64,000 nucleotides of DNA from an uncultured Pseudomonas sp. (GTDB lineage Bacteria > Pseudomonadota > Gammaproteobacteria > Pseudomonadales > Pseudomonadaceae). The position numbers were made by a program, and so were the translations under genes. Positions 9,237 to 18,153 of the stretch are shown in pieces. How positions within the stretch are numbered: position 1 is the stretch's first letter; every line of letters starts with the position of its first letter. Below the pieces are notes generated by a model. That model did no database searches. It saw only the letters and a program-made list of their open reading frames with translations, and was not told the DNA's origin. The stretch lies in NCBI RefSeq assembly GCF_946885955.1, contig NZ_CAMPHI010000002.1, positions 62,001-126,000 on the forward strand. The letters run 5' to 3'.

Positions 9237-9842
9237 TTATGCCGCTTCGGCCAGGCCTTGGCGCACGCGGTTGTAGAGGGTGTAAAGCAGCAGAGCGAGA
9301 ATCAGGGCAAGCAGAGCGTCGATCCACATCGGCGGCATCAGGCCGCTGGCAACGCCAGCGCCGAGTACACCGAAACAGAAGGCCCGGTCGCTCTTGCCCA
9401 TGGGCCCGTCATAGCGCCGCGAGGCGCCGACCATCGGCCCGAGCACGCCGGCGTATTCGCTGATCAGGGCCAGCAGCACCACCAGGATCACCAGCAGCGG
9501 CGAGACCCCGGGCAGCAGGGCAAAGGGCAGGTACAGCGCGCTGTCGGCGATCAGGTCGCAGAGTTCGTTGAGGTAGGCGCCAAGCTTGGATTGCTGGCCG
9601 AACTCGCGGGCCAGCATGCCGTCCACGGCGTTGAGCGCCATGCGCAACAGCATCCACAGCGGGACCAGGGCGAACAGCCAGGCATATTGATGCATGGCCG
9701 CGAGAAGGACGCCGAGGCCAACAGAAACCACGGCCGCGGCCAGGGTTACCTGATTGGCGGTGACGCCCCGCGCGTAGAGGCGCTCGACCCCCGGACGCAG
9801 GAGGTTCTGGAAAGCCGGCTTGAGTTGGTAGATGGAGAGCAT
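9237..9842 (-). CDS. CDP-alcohol phosphatidyltransferase family protein (YnbA-like)
   Basis: This 201-residue membrane protein opens the lipid operon. The family motif is present as NAVDGMLAR...G...NELCD (about residues 68-95) with correct spacing (8 residues between AR and G, then 3 and 3). However, the first and third of the four classical aspartates are asparagine. The family normally uses these aspartates to bind two metals and displace CMP from CDP-diacylglycerol by an alcohol. Several transmembrane segments follow. The acceptor alcohol cannot be deduced. It may make an unusual phospholipid, or the family's YnbA branch may tolerate Asn at these places. Confidence 0.86.
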   Translation of the reverse strand: MLSIYQLKPAFQNLLRPGVERLYARGVTANQVTLAAAVVSVGLGVLLAAMHQYAWLFALVPLWMLLRMALNAVDGMLAREFGQQSKLGAYLNELCDLIADSALYLPFALLPGVSPLLVILVVLLALISEYAGVLGPMVGASRRYDGPMGKSDRAFCFGVLGAGVASGLMPPMWIDALLALILALLLYTLYNRVRQGLAEAA

Positions 9843-10055
9843 GTCGCAGAATTCCTTTCCACTGCTGTGAAGTGTCGACTCAGCTTAGCCGTTTGTCGGC
9901 CAGGCGGCTCGCTAAGACTGTGCACAAACGCCCGATTTCCGAGCGCTCTGGGAAACTTATCCCCTATTTCAGGCTTTCCTTGCCTGAGTTTAAAGCTGGG
10001 TCTTTTCAGTCCCTTACATCCAATAATGGCACTTTGATTTCATTCGCTGCACAGC

Positions 10056-10064
10056 TTATCCACA
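10056..10064 (+). promoter_or_regulatory. Perfect DnaA-box match in the 9843-10070 intergenic region
   Basis: TTATCCACA matches the DnaA 9-mer consensus, and a related TTATCCCCT lies at 9958-9966. The 228-bp gap separates the lipid operon from the acyltransferase gene and holds no gene I can see. A single box is not an origin; it could be chance or a minor DnaA-binding site near oriC. Confidence 0.35.
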
Positions 10065-10070
10065 ACCGCG

Positions 10071-10844
10071 TTAAGCCGTCTCGCCGGCTTCGCAGGGTAC
10101 CACCTCGGGGGGCAGGGCACCGATCTCGCGCTGCGCCTGGCTGACCCAGGCGAAGGCGCGGTCGTTCAAATCGGCAATCGCCCGTGGGCCGGTGCCGTTG
10201 GCATGCATGACCGGGCCAATCACCACCTGGATGGTGCCGGGGGTCTTGCCCCAGCCCTGCTTCGGCCAGAACTCGCCGGCGTTGTGGGCGATGGGCAAGA
10301 CCGGCAGGCCGGCATTCACCGCCAGCGAGGCACCGCCGCGGGAAAACTTGCCGATCTGCCCCGTGGGAATCCGCGTACCCTCCGGGAACACCAGCACCCA
10401 GGCGCCCTGCTCGAGACGCTTATGGCCCATCTGGGCGACTTGCTTGAGCGCAGCCTTGGGGTTGCTGCGGTCGATCGCGATGGGTTTGAGCATGGCCATC
10501 GCCCAGCCGAAGAACGGCACATAGAGCAGCTCGCGTTTGACCACCTGGCTCAGCGGCTCGAAGAAACCGCAGAGAAAGAAGGTTTCCCAGGTGCTCTGGT
10601 GCTTGGCCAGAATTACGCAAGGGCGCTCGGGAATGTTTTCCAGGCCCTTGATCTCGTAGCGGATGCCGATCAGCACCTTGGCCAGCCATACTGCGCAGCG
10701 GCACCAGTTCTGCACGACGAAACGGTAGCGGGCACGAAACGGCAGGAAGGGAGCGACGAAGACGCTGAGCGTGCACCAGAAAAACGCGGTGGAAGACAAC
10801 AATAGATAGAAGAGGAAAGTTCTTAGGGCCAGCGCTGTCGACAT
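10071..10844 (-). CDS. 1-acyl-sn-glycerol-3-phosphate acyltransferase (PlsC family, HX4E variant)
   Basis: This 257-residue acyltransferase has an N-terminal transmembrane segment (about residues 8-30). The acyltransferase block is ILAKHQSTWETFF, in which the usual HX4D aspartate is replaced by glutamate, followed by FPEGTRIP (about 154-161). The gene corresponds to the acyltransferase next to gmhB and glyS in P. aeruginosa (PA0005, from memory). It converts lysophosphatidic acid to phosphatidic acid or remodels phospholipids. The neighbouring genes on the same strand are gmhB and glyS, giving the order glyQ-glyS-gmhB-acyltransferase. AKHQS...E is common in this clade, so the Glu is probably functional. 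Confidence 0.9.
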   Translation of the reverse strand: MSTALALRTFLFYLLLSSTAFFWCTLSVFVAPFLPFRARYRFVVQNWCRCAVWLAKVLIGIRYEIKGLENIPERPCVILAKHQSTWETFFLCGFFEPLSQVVKRELLYVPFFGWAMAMLKPIAIDRSNPKAALKQVAQMGHKRLEQGAWVLVFPEGTRIPTGQIGKFSRGGASLAVNAGLPVLPIAHNAGEFWPKQGWGKTPGTIQVVIGPVMHANGTGPRAIADLNDRAFAWVSQAQREIGALPPEVVPCEAGETA

Positions 10845-10879
10845 GGGGGCTTGTACCGTCGCAGGCAGGGCCTGCTCTA

Positions 10880-11410
10880 TCAGTGGAGAAGTTGTGCGGC
10901 AACCGCCGCCAGATCATCGAATACCAGGGTGCCCGCTGGCAACGCTTTGGCCAGGGTGCGTTCGCCTTTACCGGTCTTTACCAACACTGGCTGACAGTCG
11001 ACGGCGCGCGCCGCTGCCAGGTCACCGCTGCTGTCACCGACGAACCAGACACCGTGAAGCGCTACGCGATAATGCGCGGCGATTTGTTCGAGCATACCCG
11101 GCTTTGGCTTACGGCAGGCACAACCATCGTCCGGACCATGGGGGCAGTGTACGATCAGACCGACTTCCCCGCCCTGCTCGGCGACCAACTCACGCAGCTT
11201 CGCGTGCATCGCCTCGAGGGTCGGTAAATCGTAATAGCCGCGGGCCAGGCCCGATTGATTGGTGGCCACCGCCACCGTCCAGCCGGCCTTGCTCAAACGG
11301 GCGATGGCCTCGATCGAGCCGGGAATCGGAATCCACTCGTCGAGGCTTTTTATATAAGCATCGGAGTCGTAGTTGACCACGCCGTCGCGGTCGAGAATCA
11401 GTAACTTCAT
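10880..11410 (-). CDS. gmhB: D-glycero-beta-D-manno-heptose 1,7-bisphosphate 7-phosphatase
   Basis: This 176-residue HAD phosphatase of the histidinol-phosphatase-like group has nucleophile motif LDRDGVVNYDSD (about residues 5-16) and zinc-binding residues in CPHGPDDGCACRKPKPGM (about 92-109). The late GDSSGDLAAA carries HAD motif IV. It removes the C7 phosphate in ADP-heptose synthesis for lipopolysaccharide inner core. I use ATG 11410 because it gives the family-standard MKLLILDRDG start; an upstream TTG in frame lies inside a hairpin. Its neighbours are glyS upstream and the acyltransferase downstream. Confidence 0.94.
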   Translation of the reverse strand: MKLLILDRDGVVNYDSDAYIKSLDEWIPIPGSIEAIARLSKAGWTVAVATNQSGLARGYYDLPTLEAMHAKLRELVAEQGGEVGLIVHCPHGPDDGCACRKPKPGMLEQIAAHYRVALHGVWFVGDSSGDLAAARAVDCQPVLVKTGKGERTLAKALPAGTLVFDDLAAVAAQLLH

Positions 11411-11483
11411 AGCGTCAAGCTCCAAGCCGCAAGCTGCAAGTCACAGCCGCTCATTTGCAGCTTGTGGCTTGCAGCTTGACGCT
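11411..11483. repeat. Long imperfect hairpin between glyS and gmhB
   Basis: Two 29-nt arms (11411-11439 and 11455-11483) pair with two mismatches around a 15-nt loop. The arms are built from AGCTTG/CAAGCT-type units (outer end AGCGTCAAGCT, inner end GCTGCAA). It fills the whole gap between the glyS stop and the gmhB start, so glyS-gmhB mRNA would carry it. It probably acts as a 3' stabiliser or partial terminator for glyS. It resembles the small palindromic elements scattered in Pseudomonas genomes. Confidence 0.85.
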
Positions 11484-11486
11484 GTT

Positions 11487-13541
11487 TTAGCTCAGCAGGG
11501 ATATATCGGCCACGCCGAGGAACAAGCCACGCAGCTTGGCCAACAGCGCATAGCGGTTGGCGCGCACCGCAGGGTTTTCGGCGTTAACCAGTACCGCCTC
11601 GAAGAACGCATCCACCGGCTCGCGCAGGTTGGCCAACTGGCTTAGCGCCAGGTTGTATTGGCGTGCCTGGGCCAGCGGTTGCACTGCGTGCTCGGCCTGC
11701 TGGATCGCGGCATTGAGGGCGAATTCGCTCGGGCTGTCGAAGTGATGGGCTTCGACCTGCGCGGCGATCTGCCCTTCGGCCTTGCTCAGCAGGTTGGACA
11801 CGCGCTTGTTGGCGGCGGCCAGGGCTTCGGCTTGCGGCAGGCTGCGGAACACCTGCACCGCCTGCACGCGCTGGTCGAAATCCAGCGGCGAGGTCGGGGC
11901 GACCGCACGCACGGCCTGGTACACGGCGACATCGACGCCTTCGTCTTCGTAGCGCGCACGTAGGCGGTCGAAGATAAAGTCCTGCACCTGGGTAGCCAGA
12001 CCTTGGGCTTTGACCTTGCCATCGAACAGCTGCGCGGCATGGGCAATGGCGTCGGCCAGATCCAGATCCAGCTGCTTCTCGATCAGGATACGCAGCACGC
12101 CCAGGGCGGCACGGCGCAGGGCATAGGGGTCCTTGGAGCCGGTGGGCAGCATGCCGATGCCGAAGATCCCGACCAGGGTGTCGAGCTTGTCGGCCAGGGC
12201 CACGGCGGCGCCGGTCAGGGTGCTCGGCAGTTCGGCGCCAGCACCGCGCGGCATGTACTGCTCGTTCAGTGCCAGGGCCACATCTTCCGGCTCACCGTCG
12301 TGCTTGGCGTAGTAGTAGCCGGCGATACCCTGCATTTCCGGGAACTCGCCGACCATCTCGCTGGCCAGGTCGCACTTGCACAGCAGGCCGGCGCGCGCAG
12401 CGCGAGCAGCGTCGCCGCCGATGCGTTCGGCGATAAAGCCGGCCAGGGCCGAGACGCGTTGGGCCTTGTCAAAGACCGAGCCGAGCTGGGCCTGGAACAC
12501 CACATTGGCCAGGCGCTGGTTGAAGCTTTCCAGCTGCTGCTTCTTGTCCTGCTTGAAGAAGAATTCGGCATCGGTCAGGCGCGGGCGCACGACTTTCTCG
12601 TTGCCTGCGATGATCTGCGCCGGGTCCTTGCTTTCGATGTTGGCCACGGTGATGAAGCGCGGCAGCAGCTTGCCGTTCGCATCGAGCAGGCAGAAGTACT
12701 TCTGGTTGTCCTGCATGGTGGTGATCAGCGCTTCCTGCGGCACCTCGAGGAAGCGATCCTCGAACGAGCAGACCAGCGGCACCGGCCACTCGACCAGGGC
12801 GCTGACTTCATCGAGCAGCGCTGGCGGCACTATCGCGGTGCCCTGCTGCTCGGCGGCCAATTGCTCGATGCGCGCGGCGATCTGCTGGCGACGCTCGGCG
12901 AAATCGGCGACCACATAGGCGCTGCGCAGATCCTCGGCATAGCTGGCCGGCGTGGAGATGCGCACGTCGTGGTTGGCATGGAAGCGGTGGCCGCGCGATA
13001 CCCGACCGGATTTCTGCGCGAGGATTTCGCAATCGATCACCTGATCGCCAAACAGCATCACCAGCCACTGGCTCGGGCGGACGAATTCGGTTTTGCGCGC
13101 GCCCCAGCGCATGCGCTTGGGAATCGGCAGTTCGTTCAGCGAGGTTTCGACGATACCGGGCAGCAGGCCGGCGGCAGCCTGGCCGGGGATGCTCTGGCTG
13201 AACTTCAGCTTGGGGCCGCTGCGGTCGATATCGGCGAGGCCGACGCCGCATTTCTTGGCGAAGCCCAGGGCGGCTTGGGTCGGATTGCCGTCCTTGTCGA
13301 AGGCGGCCTGTACGGGCGGGCCGTCGAGGTTCTGGATGCGATCGGCCTGCTGCGTCTGCAACTGTTCGACCAGCACGGCGAGGCGGCGCGGCGCGGCGTA
13401 GCAGCGTACCTGGCCATAATCAAGGCCAGCGGCTTTCAGGCCCTTTTCGATACCGGCGAGAAAGGCCTCGCCGAGGGTATTCAAGGATTTCGGCGGCAGC
13501 TCTTCGGTGCCCAGTTCTACCAGGAAATCGTGCGCACTCAT
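11487..13541 (-). CDS. glyS: Glycyl-tRNA synthetase beta subunit
   Basis: This 684-residue subunit of the alpha2beta2 bacterial glycyl-tRNA synthetase has the usual family length. It opens with the characteristic [16 protein letters not shown], and carries an HD-type central region and a C-terminal tRNA-binding part. It works with GlyQ to charge tRNA-Gly. ATG 13541 overlaps the glyQ stop by four bases (ATGA), showing tight coupling in the glyQ-glyS operon. Long open frames on the opposite strand are shadows caused by high GC content. Confidence 0.98.
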   Translation of the reverse strand: MSAHDFLVELGTEELPPKSLNTLGEAFLAGIEKGLKAAGLDYGQVRCYAAPRRLAVLVEQLQTQQADRIQNLDGPPVQAAFDKDGNPTQAALGFAKKCGVGLADIDRSGPKLKFSQSIPGQAAAGLLPGIVETSLNELPIPKRMRWGARKTEFVRPSQWLVMLFGDQVIDCEILAQKSGRVSRGHRFHANHDVRISTPASYAEDLRSAYVVADFAERRQQIAARIEQLAAEQQGTAIVPPALLDEVSALVEWPVPLVCSFEDRFLEVPQEALITTMQDNQKYFCLLDANGKLLPRFITVANIESKDPAQIIAGNEKVVRPRLTDAEFFFKQDKKQQLESFNQRLANVVFQAQLGSVFDKAQRVSALAGFIAERIGGDAARAARAGLLCKCDLASEMVGEFPEMQGIAGYYYAKHDGEPEDVALALNEQYMPRGAGAELPSTLTGAAVALADKLDTLVGIFGIGMLPTGSKDPYALRRAALGVLRILIEKQLDLDLADAIAHAAQLFDGKVKAQGLATQVQDFIFDRLRARYEDEGVDVAVYQAVRAVAPTSPLDFDQRVQAVQVFRSLPQAEALAAANKRVSNLLSKAEGQIAAQVEAHHFDSPSEFALNAAIQQAEHAVQPLAQARQYNLALSQLANLREPVDAFFEAVLVNAENPAVRANRYALLAKLRGLFLGVADISLLS

Positions 13542-14485
13542 TCTGCTGCCTCCAGCTTGGCCAATACTTCATCACGCAGGTCGGGGGCGGCGAGCGGGAA
13601 GCCGAGTTTGCGCCGCGCTTGCAGGTAGCTCTGCGCCACGGCGCGGGCCAGGGCGCGTACACGCAGGATGTATTGCTGGCGCGCGGTCACCGAAATGGCG
13701 CGACGGGCATCCAGCAGGTTGAAGGTGTGCGAGGCCTTGAGCACCATTTCGTAGGTCGGCAGCGGCAGCTCCAACTCGATCAGGCGATTGGCTTCGCTTT
13801 CATAGAAGTCGAACAGTTCGAACAGCTTGTCGACGTTGGCGTGCTCGAAGTTGTAGGTCGACTGCTCCACCTCGTTCTGGTGGAACACATCGCCGTAGGT
13901 GACGGTGCCGAACTGGCCGTCGGTCCAGATCAGGTCGTAGACCGAGTCGACGCCCTGCAGGTACATGGCCAGGCGTTCGAGGCCGTAGGTGATCTCGCCG
14001 GTCACCGGGTAGCACTCGATGCCGCCGACCTGCTGGAAGTAGGTGAACTGGGTGACTTCCATGCCGTTCAGCCAGATTTCCCAGCCCAGACCCCAGGCGC
14101 CGAGGGTCGGCGATTCCCAGTTGTCTTCAACGAAGCGGACGTCGTGTACCAGCGGGTCGATGCCGATGGCCTTCAACGAGCCGAGGTAGAGTTCCTGGAA
14201 GTTCTCCGGGTTCGGCTTCAATACCACCTGGAACTGATAATAGTGCTGCAGGCGATTGGGGTTCTCGCCATAACGACCATCGGCGGGACGGCGCGAAGGC
14301 TGCACGTAGGCGGCGTTCCAGGTTTCCGGGCCGATGGCGCGCAGAAAGGTGGCAGTGTGGAAGGTGCCGGCGCCCACTTCCATATCGTAAGGTTGCAACA
14401 CCACACAACCTTGCTCGGCCCAGTATTGCTGCAGGGCGAGGATCAAGTCTTGGAAGGTGCGCACGGCAGGCGTAGTCTGGCTCAC
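13538..14485 (-). CDS. glyQ: Glycyl-tRNA synthetase alpha subunit
   Basis: This 315-residue class II synthetase catalytic subunit is the normal length for Pseudomonas. Conserved segments include [17 protein letters not shown] near the start, [19 protein letters not shown] and [20 protein letters not shown]. The start is GTG 14485, preceded by AGGTG at 8-nt spacing; the frame stays open further upstream, but the extra sequence is the reverse of tag and is not coding. It activates glycine and pairs with GlyS. It is divergent from tag across an 81-bp gap. Confidence 0.98.
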   Translation of the reverse strand: MSQTTPAVRTFQDLILALQQYWAEQGCVVLQPYDMEVGAGTFHTATFLRAIGPETWNAAYVQPSRRPADGRYGENPNRLQHYYQFQVVLKPNPENFQELYLGSLKAIGIDPLVHDVRFVEDNWESPTLGAWGLGWEIWLNGMEVTQFTYFQQVGGIECYPVTGEITYGLERLAMYLQGVDSVYDLIWTDGQFGTVTYGDVFHQNEVEQSTYNFEHANVDKLFELFDFYESEANRLIELELPLPTYEMVLKASHTFNLLDARRAISVTARQQYILRVRALARAVAQSYLQARRKLGFPLAAPDLRDEVLAKLEAAE

Positions 14486-14566
14486 GAAAAATTCACCTGT
14501 TGGCTGCGACGGAAAGGGCGGGAGTATACCCCAATCCGCGCCGCCTCCACTGCCCTGGAAGGCCCT

Positions 14567-15121
14567 ATGCCGCGCTGCTTCTGGTGTAACCAAGACCCGC
14601 TGTACATCAGCTACCACGATGAAGAATGGGGTGTACCGCAACGCGACCCCCAGGCGTTGTTCGAGTTGTTGCTGCTCGAAGGCTTTCAGGCCGGGCTGTC
14701 CTGGATCACCGTATTGAAGAAGCGCGAACGCTACCGCGAGGTGCTGTTCGGTTTCGATCCCGGGCGCCTGGCGCAAATGAGCGACGAATACATCGAACAG
14801 CTGATGCAGGACCCCGGCATCATCCGCAACCTGCTCAAGCTCAAAGCCTCGCGGCAGAACGCCCAGGCCTGGCTCAGGCTGGAAGACCCGGTGGCCTGGC
14901 TCTGGTCGTTCGTCGGCGGCCAACCGAAGGTCAACCATTTCCAGGAGCGCAGCCAGGTGCCGGCGGTGACTCCGGAAGCCGAGGCGATGAGCAAGGCCCT
15001 GCGCAAGGCCGGCTTCAACTTCGTCGGGCCGACCATCTGTTACGCCTATATGCAGGCCAGCGGCATGGTCATGGACCACACCAGCGATTGCGATCGTTAT
15101 GCCGAGCTCAGAAGCCAATAG
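14567..15121 (+). CDS. tag: DNA-3-methyladenine glycosylase I
   Basis: This 184-residue base-excision enzyme removes 3-methyladenine from alkylated DNA. Family hallmarks are visible: MPRCFWC near the N-terminus, [23 protein letters not shown] (helix-hairpin-helix region), and the C-terminal HTSDC supplying zinc ligands together with the N-terminal cysteine. Start ATG 14567 gives the standard N-terminus. It is transcribed divergently from glyQS, so the 14486-14566 gap must hold both promoters. The gene looks complete and ordinary. Confidence 0.96.
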   Translation: MPRCFWCNQDPLYISYHDEEWGVPQRDPQALFELLLLEGFQAGLSWITVLKKRERYREVLFGFDPGRLAQMSDEYIEQLMQDPGIIRNLLKLKASRQNAQAWLRLEDPVAWLWSFVGGQPKVNHFQERSQVPAVTPEAEAMSKALRKAGFNFVGPTICYAYMQASGMVMDHTSDCDRYAELRSQ

Positions 15122-15226
15122 CGGGCAAAACCCTTAGCGGGCTATCTGTCGCAATCCGAGCGCCGCATTACTCAGGCCAGGGCACTCTTGGTTACACTAG
15201 GCGCCTTTTGGCCTGTGGAGTTTCCT

Positions 15227-16114
15227 GTGGAAAAACTCAAAGGTGCCCTGGTGGTGGGGTTTCTGCGCCTGTTTGCCCTATTGCCTTGGCGTGCCGCGCA
15301 GAACCTTGGTGCGGCTATCGGCTGGTTGATGTGGAAGTTGCCGAACGGCTCGCGCGATGTCGCCAGCATCAACCTGAGCAAGTGCTTTCCCGAGCTCGAT
15401 GAGGCCGGACATCAACGCTTGCTGCGTCAAAGCCTGATGGCGATCGGCATGACCCTGACCGAAAGCGCCTGCTCCTGGATCTGGCCGGCAGAGAAAACCC
15501 TCAAACTGATTCGCCATATCGACGGCCTGGATGTATTGCAGGCCGCGTTGGATAGCGGCAAAGGCGTGGTGCTGATCAGCAGCCACCTGGGCAACTGGGA
15601 AGTGCTGTTGCAGTACGCCAGCTCGGTGAGCAAGCCGGTACTCTTGTATCGACCGATCAAAATGAAGGCGGTCGATGAGTTGCTGATCCGTAAACGGACT
15701 CAGTTGGGCAGCAGCCTGGCGGCCTCGACCAAGGAAGGCATCCTCAGTTTGATCAAAACCTTGCGCCGCGGCGGTGTGGCGGGGATTGCCGCCGACCCGG
15801 AGCCCAGTGTGTCGAGTGGGCTGTTCGTACCCTTTCTCGGCGTACCGGCCTTGACCAGCAAGTTCGTGCCTTCCCTGGTCAAGGGCCACAAGGCTGTTGC
15901 GGTATTTATCCATGCGCTGCGTTTGGAGGATGGCAAGGGCTACCGCGTAGTCGTAGAGCCGGCCCCCGAGGCGCTTTATGGCGATGACGTGGAGGCGGCT
16001 GTTGCGGCCGTGAACCAGGGCATCGAGAAGCAGGTGCGCAAAGACCCGAGCCAGTACATGTGGAATATGAAACGCTTCAAGAAGCGCCCGGCGGGCGAAG
16101 CCAAATGGTATTGA
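15227..16114 (+). CDS. Lysophospholipid/lipid A acyltransferase (LpxL/HtrB family)
   Basis: A 295-residue inner-membrane-associated acyltransferase. The HX4E catalytic motif is in SSHLGNWEVLL (about residues 125-135), and an N-terminal hydrophobic segment anchors it. The family adds secondary acyl chains (laurate or similar) to Kdo2-lipid IVA. GTG 15227 has GGAG six nucleotides upstream and gives the family-like VEKLKGALVVGFLR start. The equivalent P. aeruginosa gene lies between tag and a PilZ gene (PA0011, from memory) and was described as an HtrB homologue. A TACACT at 15193-15198 may be its -10 element. Confidence 0.9.
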   Translation: MEKLKGALVVGFLRLFALLPWRAAQNLGAAIGWLMWKLPNGSRDVASINLSKCFPELDEAGHQRLLRQSLMAIGMTLTESACSWIWPAEKTLKLIRHIDGLDVLQAALDSGKGVVLISSHLGNWEVLLQYASSVSKPVLLYRPIKMKAVDELLIRKRTQLGSSLAASTKEGILSLIKTLRRGGVAGIAADPEPSVSSGLFVPFLGVPALTSKFVPSLVKGHKAVAVFIHALRLEDGKGYRVVVEPAPEALYGDDVEAAVAAVNQGIEKQVRKDPSQYMWNMKRFKKRPAGEAKWY

Positions 16115-16180
16115 CGCGCATGGCTTGCGGCTTTTGACCGGGCTCGCTAGTCTGCCTGGACGGCCATCGACGGATGCAGC

Positions 16181-16447
16181 ATGAGCAACCAGCGCAAGAA
16201 TACCCGCACCCCCCTCAAGGTTCGCCTGCGTATCGAGCATCCAGTGCATGGCGAACTCATGGTCAATACCCGCGATATCTCCGATTGCGGCGTCTATATC
16301 CTGATGGATCAAGGCGAAGATCTGCTGACCCTGGGCGAGCGGGTGACCGGCCAGGTGCAAGGCCTGCCGATGGAAGCGCCGATTCTGCAACTGGAAGTGG
16401 TGCGCGTCGAACCGATGGGCGTCGGCCTGCGTTTCGTGCGGGACTGA
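16181..16447 (+). CDS. Single-domain PilZ protein, putative cyclic-di-GMP binder
   Basis: This 88-residue protein has both PilZ signature elements in order: RKNTR (RxxxR, residues 5-9) and NTRDISDCG (D/NxSxxG, about 29-37). Together these form the c-di-GMP pocket, so ligand binding is expected. It has no other domain and probably acts as an adaptor linking c-di-GMP to a partner. It lies downstream of the acyltransferase on the same strand and faces a TPR gene; a shared bidirectional hairpin separates them. Which process it controls cannot be read from the sequence. Confidence 0.92.
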   Translation: MSNQRKNTRTPLKVRLRIEHPVHGELMVNTRDISDCGVYILMDQGEDLLTLGERVTGQVQGLPMEAPILQLEVVRVEPMGVGLRFVRD

Positions 16448-16455
16448 TGCGTTTT

Positions 16456-16475
16456 GGCCGGCTTAGCTGCCGGCC
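16456..16475. terminator. Bidirectional hairpin between PilZ and TPR genes
   Basis: GGCCGGC (16456-16462) and GCCGGCC (16469-16475) form a perfect 7-bp stem with a 6-nt loop. Short T/A-rich flanks lie on both sides (TTAT after it, GTTTT before it). It sits between two convergent genes and overlaps the TPR stop codon. Confidence 0.55.
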
Positions 16476-16780
16476 TTATCCAGACGCTTGAGAAACACCC
16501 CGATTTCCTTCTCCGCCTGTTTATCGCCTTTCACCTGAGCGGCGCGCAGGCCCTGATTCCAGGCTTCGCGCGCTTCAACCGGTAAACCTTGCTTGTTCAA
16601 GGCCTGCCCCAGCAGCTTCCAGGCCGCCGAATAGTCCGGGTCGAAGGCGACGCAACGGCGAAAATGCTCCGCCGCGCGGACGCAATCGCCGGCGTCCAGA
16701 TAGCCCTTGCCCAGGCCGAAGCGCAGCAGGGCGTTGTCGATGCCTTTGCCCAGCATCTTTTCCAGGGCTTCGATACTCAT
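16463..16780 (-). CDS. Small tetratricopeptide-repeat protein
   Basis: This 105-residue protein is made of about two to three TPR helices. The repeat signature appears in ALLRFGLGKGYLDAGD (about residues 18-33) and again in YSAAWKLLGQALNKQG (about 50-65) and AREAWNQGLRAA (about 70-81). TPRs mediate protein-protein contact; no signal peptide or membrane segment is seen, so it is probably cytoplasmic. Its ATG overlaps the trkA stop (TGATG), making it the last gene of the fmt-rsmB-trkA run. The partner is unknown. Confidence 0.85.
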   Translation of the reverse strand: MSIEALEKMLGKGIDNALLRFGLGKGYLDAGDCVRAAEHFRRCVAFDPDYSAAWKLLGQALNKQGLPVEAREAWNQGLRAAQVKGDKQAEKEIGVFLKRLDKAGS

Positions 16781-18153
16781 CAGAAGAACGTCAAGCCGAC
16801 TTGGAACAGCCGTTCGGCGTCACGGATGTATTTCTTGTCGACCAGGAACAGGATCACATGGTCGCCCGACTCGATCACCGTATTGTCGTGGGCGATCAAT
16901 ACCTCTTCGTTGCGGATGATCGCGCCGATCGTGGTGCCCGGCGGCAGCGCGATGTTTTCAATGGCGCGGCCGACCACCTTGCTCGATTTGGCGTCGCCGT
17001 GGGCGATCGCCTCGATGGCTTCGGCGGCGCCGCGGCGCAGCGAGTGCACGCTGACGATATCGCCGCGGCGCACGTGGGTCAGCAAGGTGCCGATGGTGGC
17101 CATCTGCGGGCTGATGGCGATGTCGATCTCGCCGCCCTGCACCAGGTCGACGTAGGCCGGGTTGTTGATGATGGTCATCACCTTGCGCGCACCCAAGCGC
17201 TTGGCCAGTAGCGACGACATGATATTGGCCTCGTCGTCGTTGGTCAGTGCGAGGAAGATATCGGCGTCGTTGATGTTCTCTTCCACCAGCAGATCGCGGT
17301 CCGAGGCGCTGCCTTGCAGCACGATGGTGCTGTCGAGGGTTTCCGAAAGGTAGCGGCAGCGCGCCGGGCTCATCTCGATGATCTTCACCTGGTAGCGGCT
17401 TTCGATGGCCTCGGCCAGGCGCTCGCCGATATGCCCGCCGCCAGCGATCACCACCTTCTTATAGCTGTCTTCCAGGCGGCGCATTTCGCTCATCACCGCA
17501 CGGATATGGGCCTTGGCGGCGATGAAGAACACTTCGTCGTCGGCCTCGATCACCGTATCGCCCTGGGGAATGATCGGCCGGTTACGGCGGAAGATCGCCG
17601 CCACCCGGGTGTCGACGTTGGGCATGTGCTGGCGCAACTGGCGCAGTTGCTGGCCGACCAGCGGCCCGCCGTAATAGGCGCGCACCGCGACCAGCTGGGC
17701 CTTGCCTTCGGCGAAGTCGATGACCTGCAAGGCGCCGGGGTATTCGATCAGGCGCTTGATGTAGTTGGTCACCACCTGCTCCGGGCTGATCAGCACGTCG
17801 ACCGGGATCGCCTCGTTATTGAACAAGCCGGCTCGGGTCAGGTAGGCCGGTTCGCGTACCCGGGCGATCTTGGTCGGGGTATGGAACAGGCTGAAGCCGA
17901 CCTGGCAGGCGACCATATTGATTTCATCGCTGTTGGTCACCGCGATCAGCATGTCGGCATCGTCGGCTCCGGCCTGGCGCAGCACCGTGGGCAAGGAGCC
18001 GCGGCCTTGCACGGTGCGGATATCCAGGCGGTCGCCGAGGTCGCGCAGGCGATCGCCATCGGTGTCTACCACGGTGATGTCGTTGGCTTCGCTGGCGAGG
18101 TGTTCGGCCAACGTGCCGCCAACCTGGCCAGCCCCGAGAATGATGATTTTCAT
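16780..18153 (-). CDS. trkA: Trk potassium-uptake system NAD-binding regulator TrkA
   Basis: A 457-residue tandem RCK protein. The first Rossmann fold begins at residue 1 ([20 protein letters not shown]) and the second near residue 234 ([14 protein letters not shown]); each is followed by an RCK-C (TrkA-C) domain. TrkA binds NAD(H)/ATP and gates TrkH/TrkG potassium channels at the inner membrane. The channel gene is not in the window. It overlaps rsmB by four bases (ATGA). The full-length two-repeat form matches the usual proteobacterial TrkA. Confidence 0.97.
   Translation of the reverse strand: MKIIILGAGQVGGTLAEHLASEANDITVVDTDGDRLRDLGDRLDIRTVQGRGSLPTVLRQAGADDADMLIAVTNSDEINMVACQVGFSLFHTPTKIARVREPAYLTRAGLFNNEAIPVDVLISPEQVVTNYIKRLIEYPGALQVIDFAEGKAQLVAVRAYYGGPLVGQQLRQLRQHMPNVDTRVAAIFRRNRPIIPQGDTVIEADDEVFFIAAKAHIRAVMSEMRRLEDSYKKVVIAGGGHIGERLAEAIESRYQVKIIEMSPARCRYLSETLDSTIVLQGSASDRDLLVEENINDADIFLALTNDDEANIMSSLLAKRLGARKVMTIINNPAYVDLVQGGEIDIAISPQMATIGTLLTHVRRGDIVSVHSLRRGAAEAIEAIAHGDAKSSKVVGRAIENIALPPGTTIGAIIRNEEVLIAHDNTVIESGDHVILFLVDKKYIRDAERLFQVGLTFF

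Noticed and set aside
10056..10064. Replication origin at the DnaA box
   Set aside because: There are only one perfect box and one weak box, no AT-rich unwinding region, and the Pseudomonas origin is expected near dnaA upstream of this window.
12003..13628. Long open frame (541 codons) on the plus strand opposite glyS
   Set aside because: It mirrors glyS, whose protein matches a conserved family over its full length. High GC leaves the opposite strand open by chance, and the predicted product has no recognisable domain.
14486..15118. N-terminal extension of the glyQ frame across tag
   Set aside because: The extension is the reverse of tag, shows no glyQ similarity, and a good GTG start with ribosome-binding site exists at 14485.
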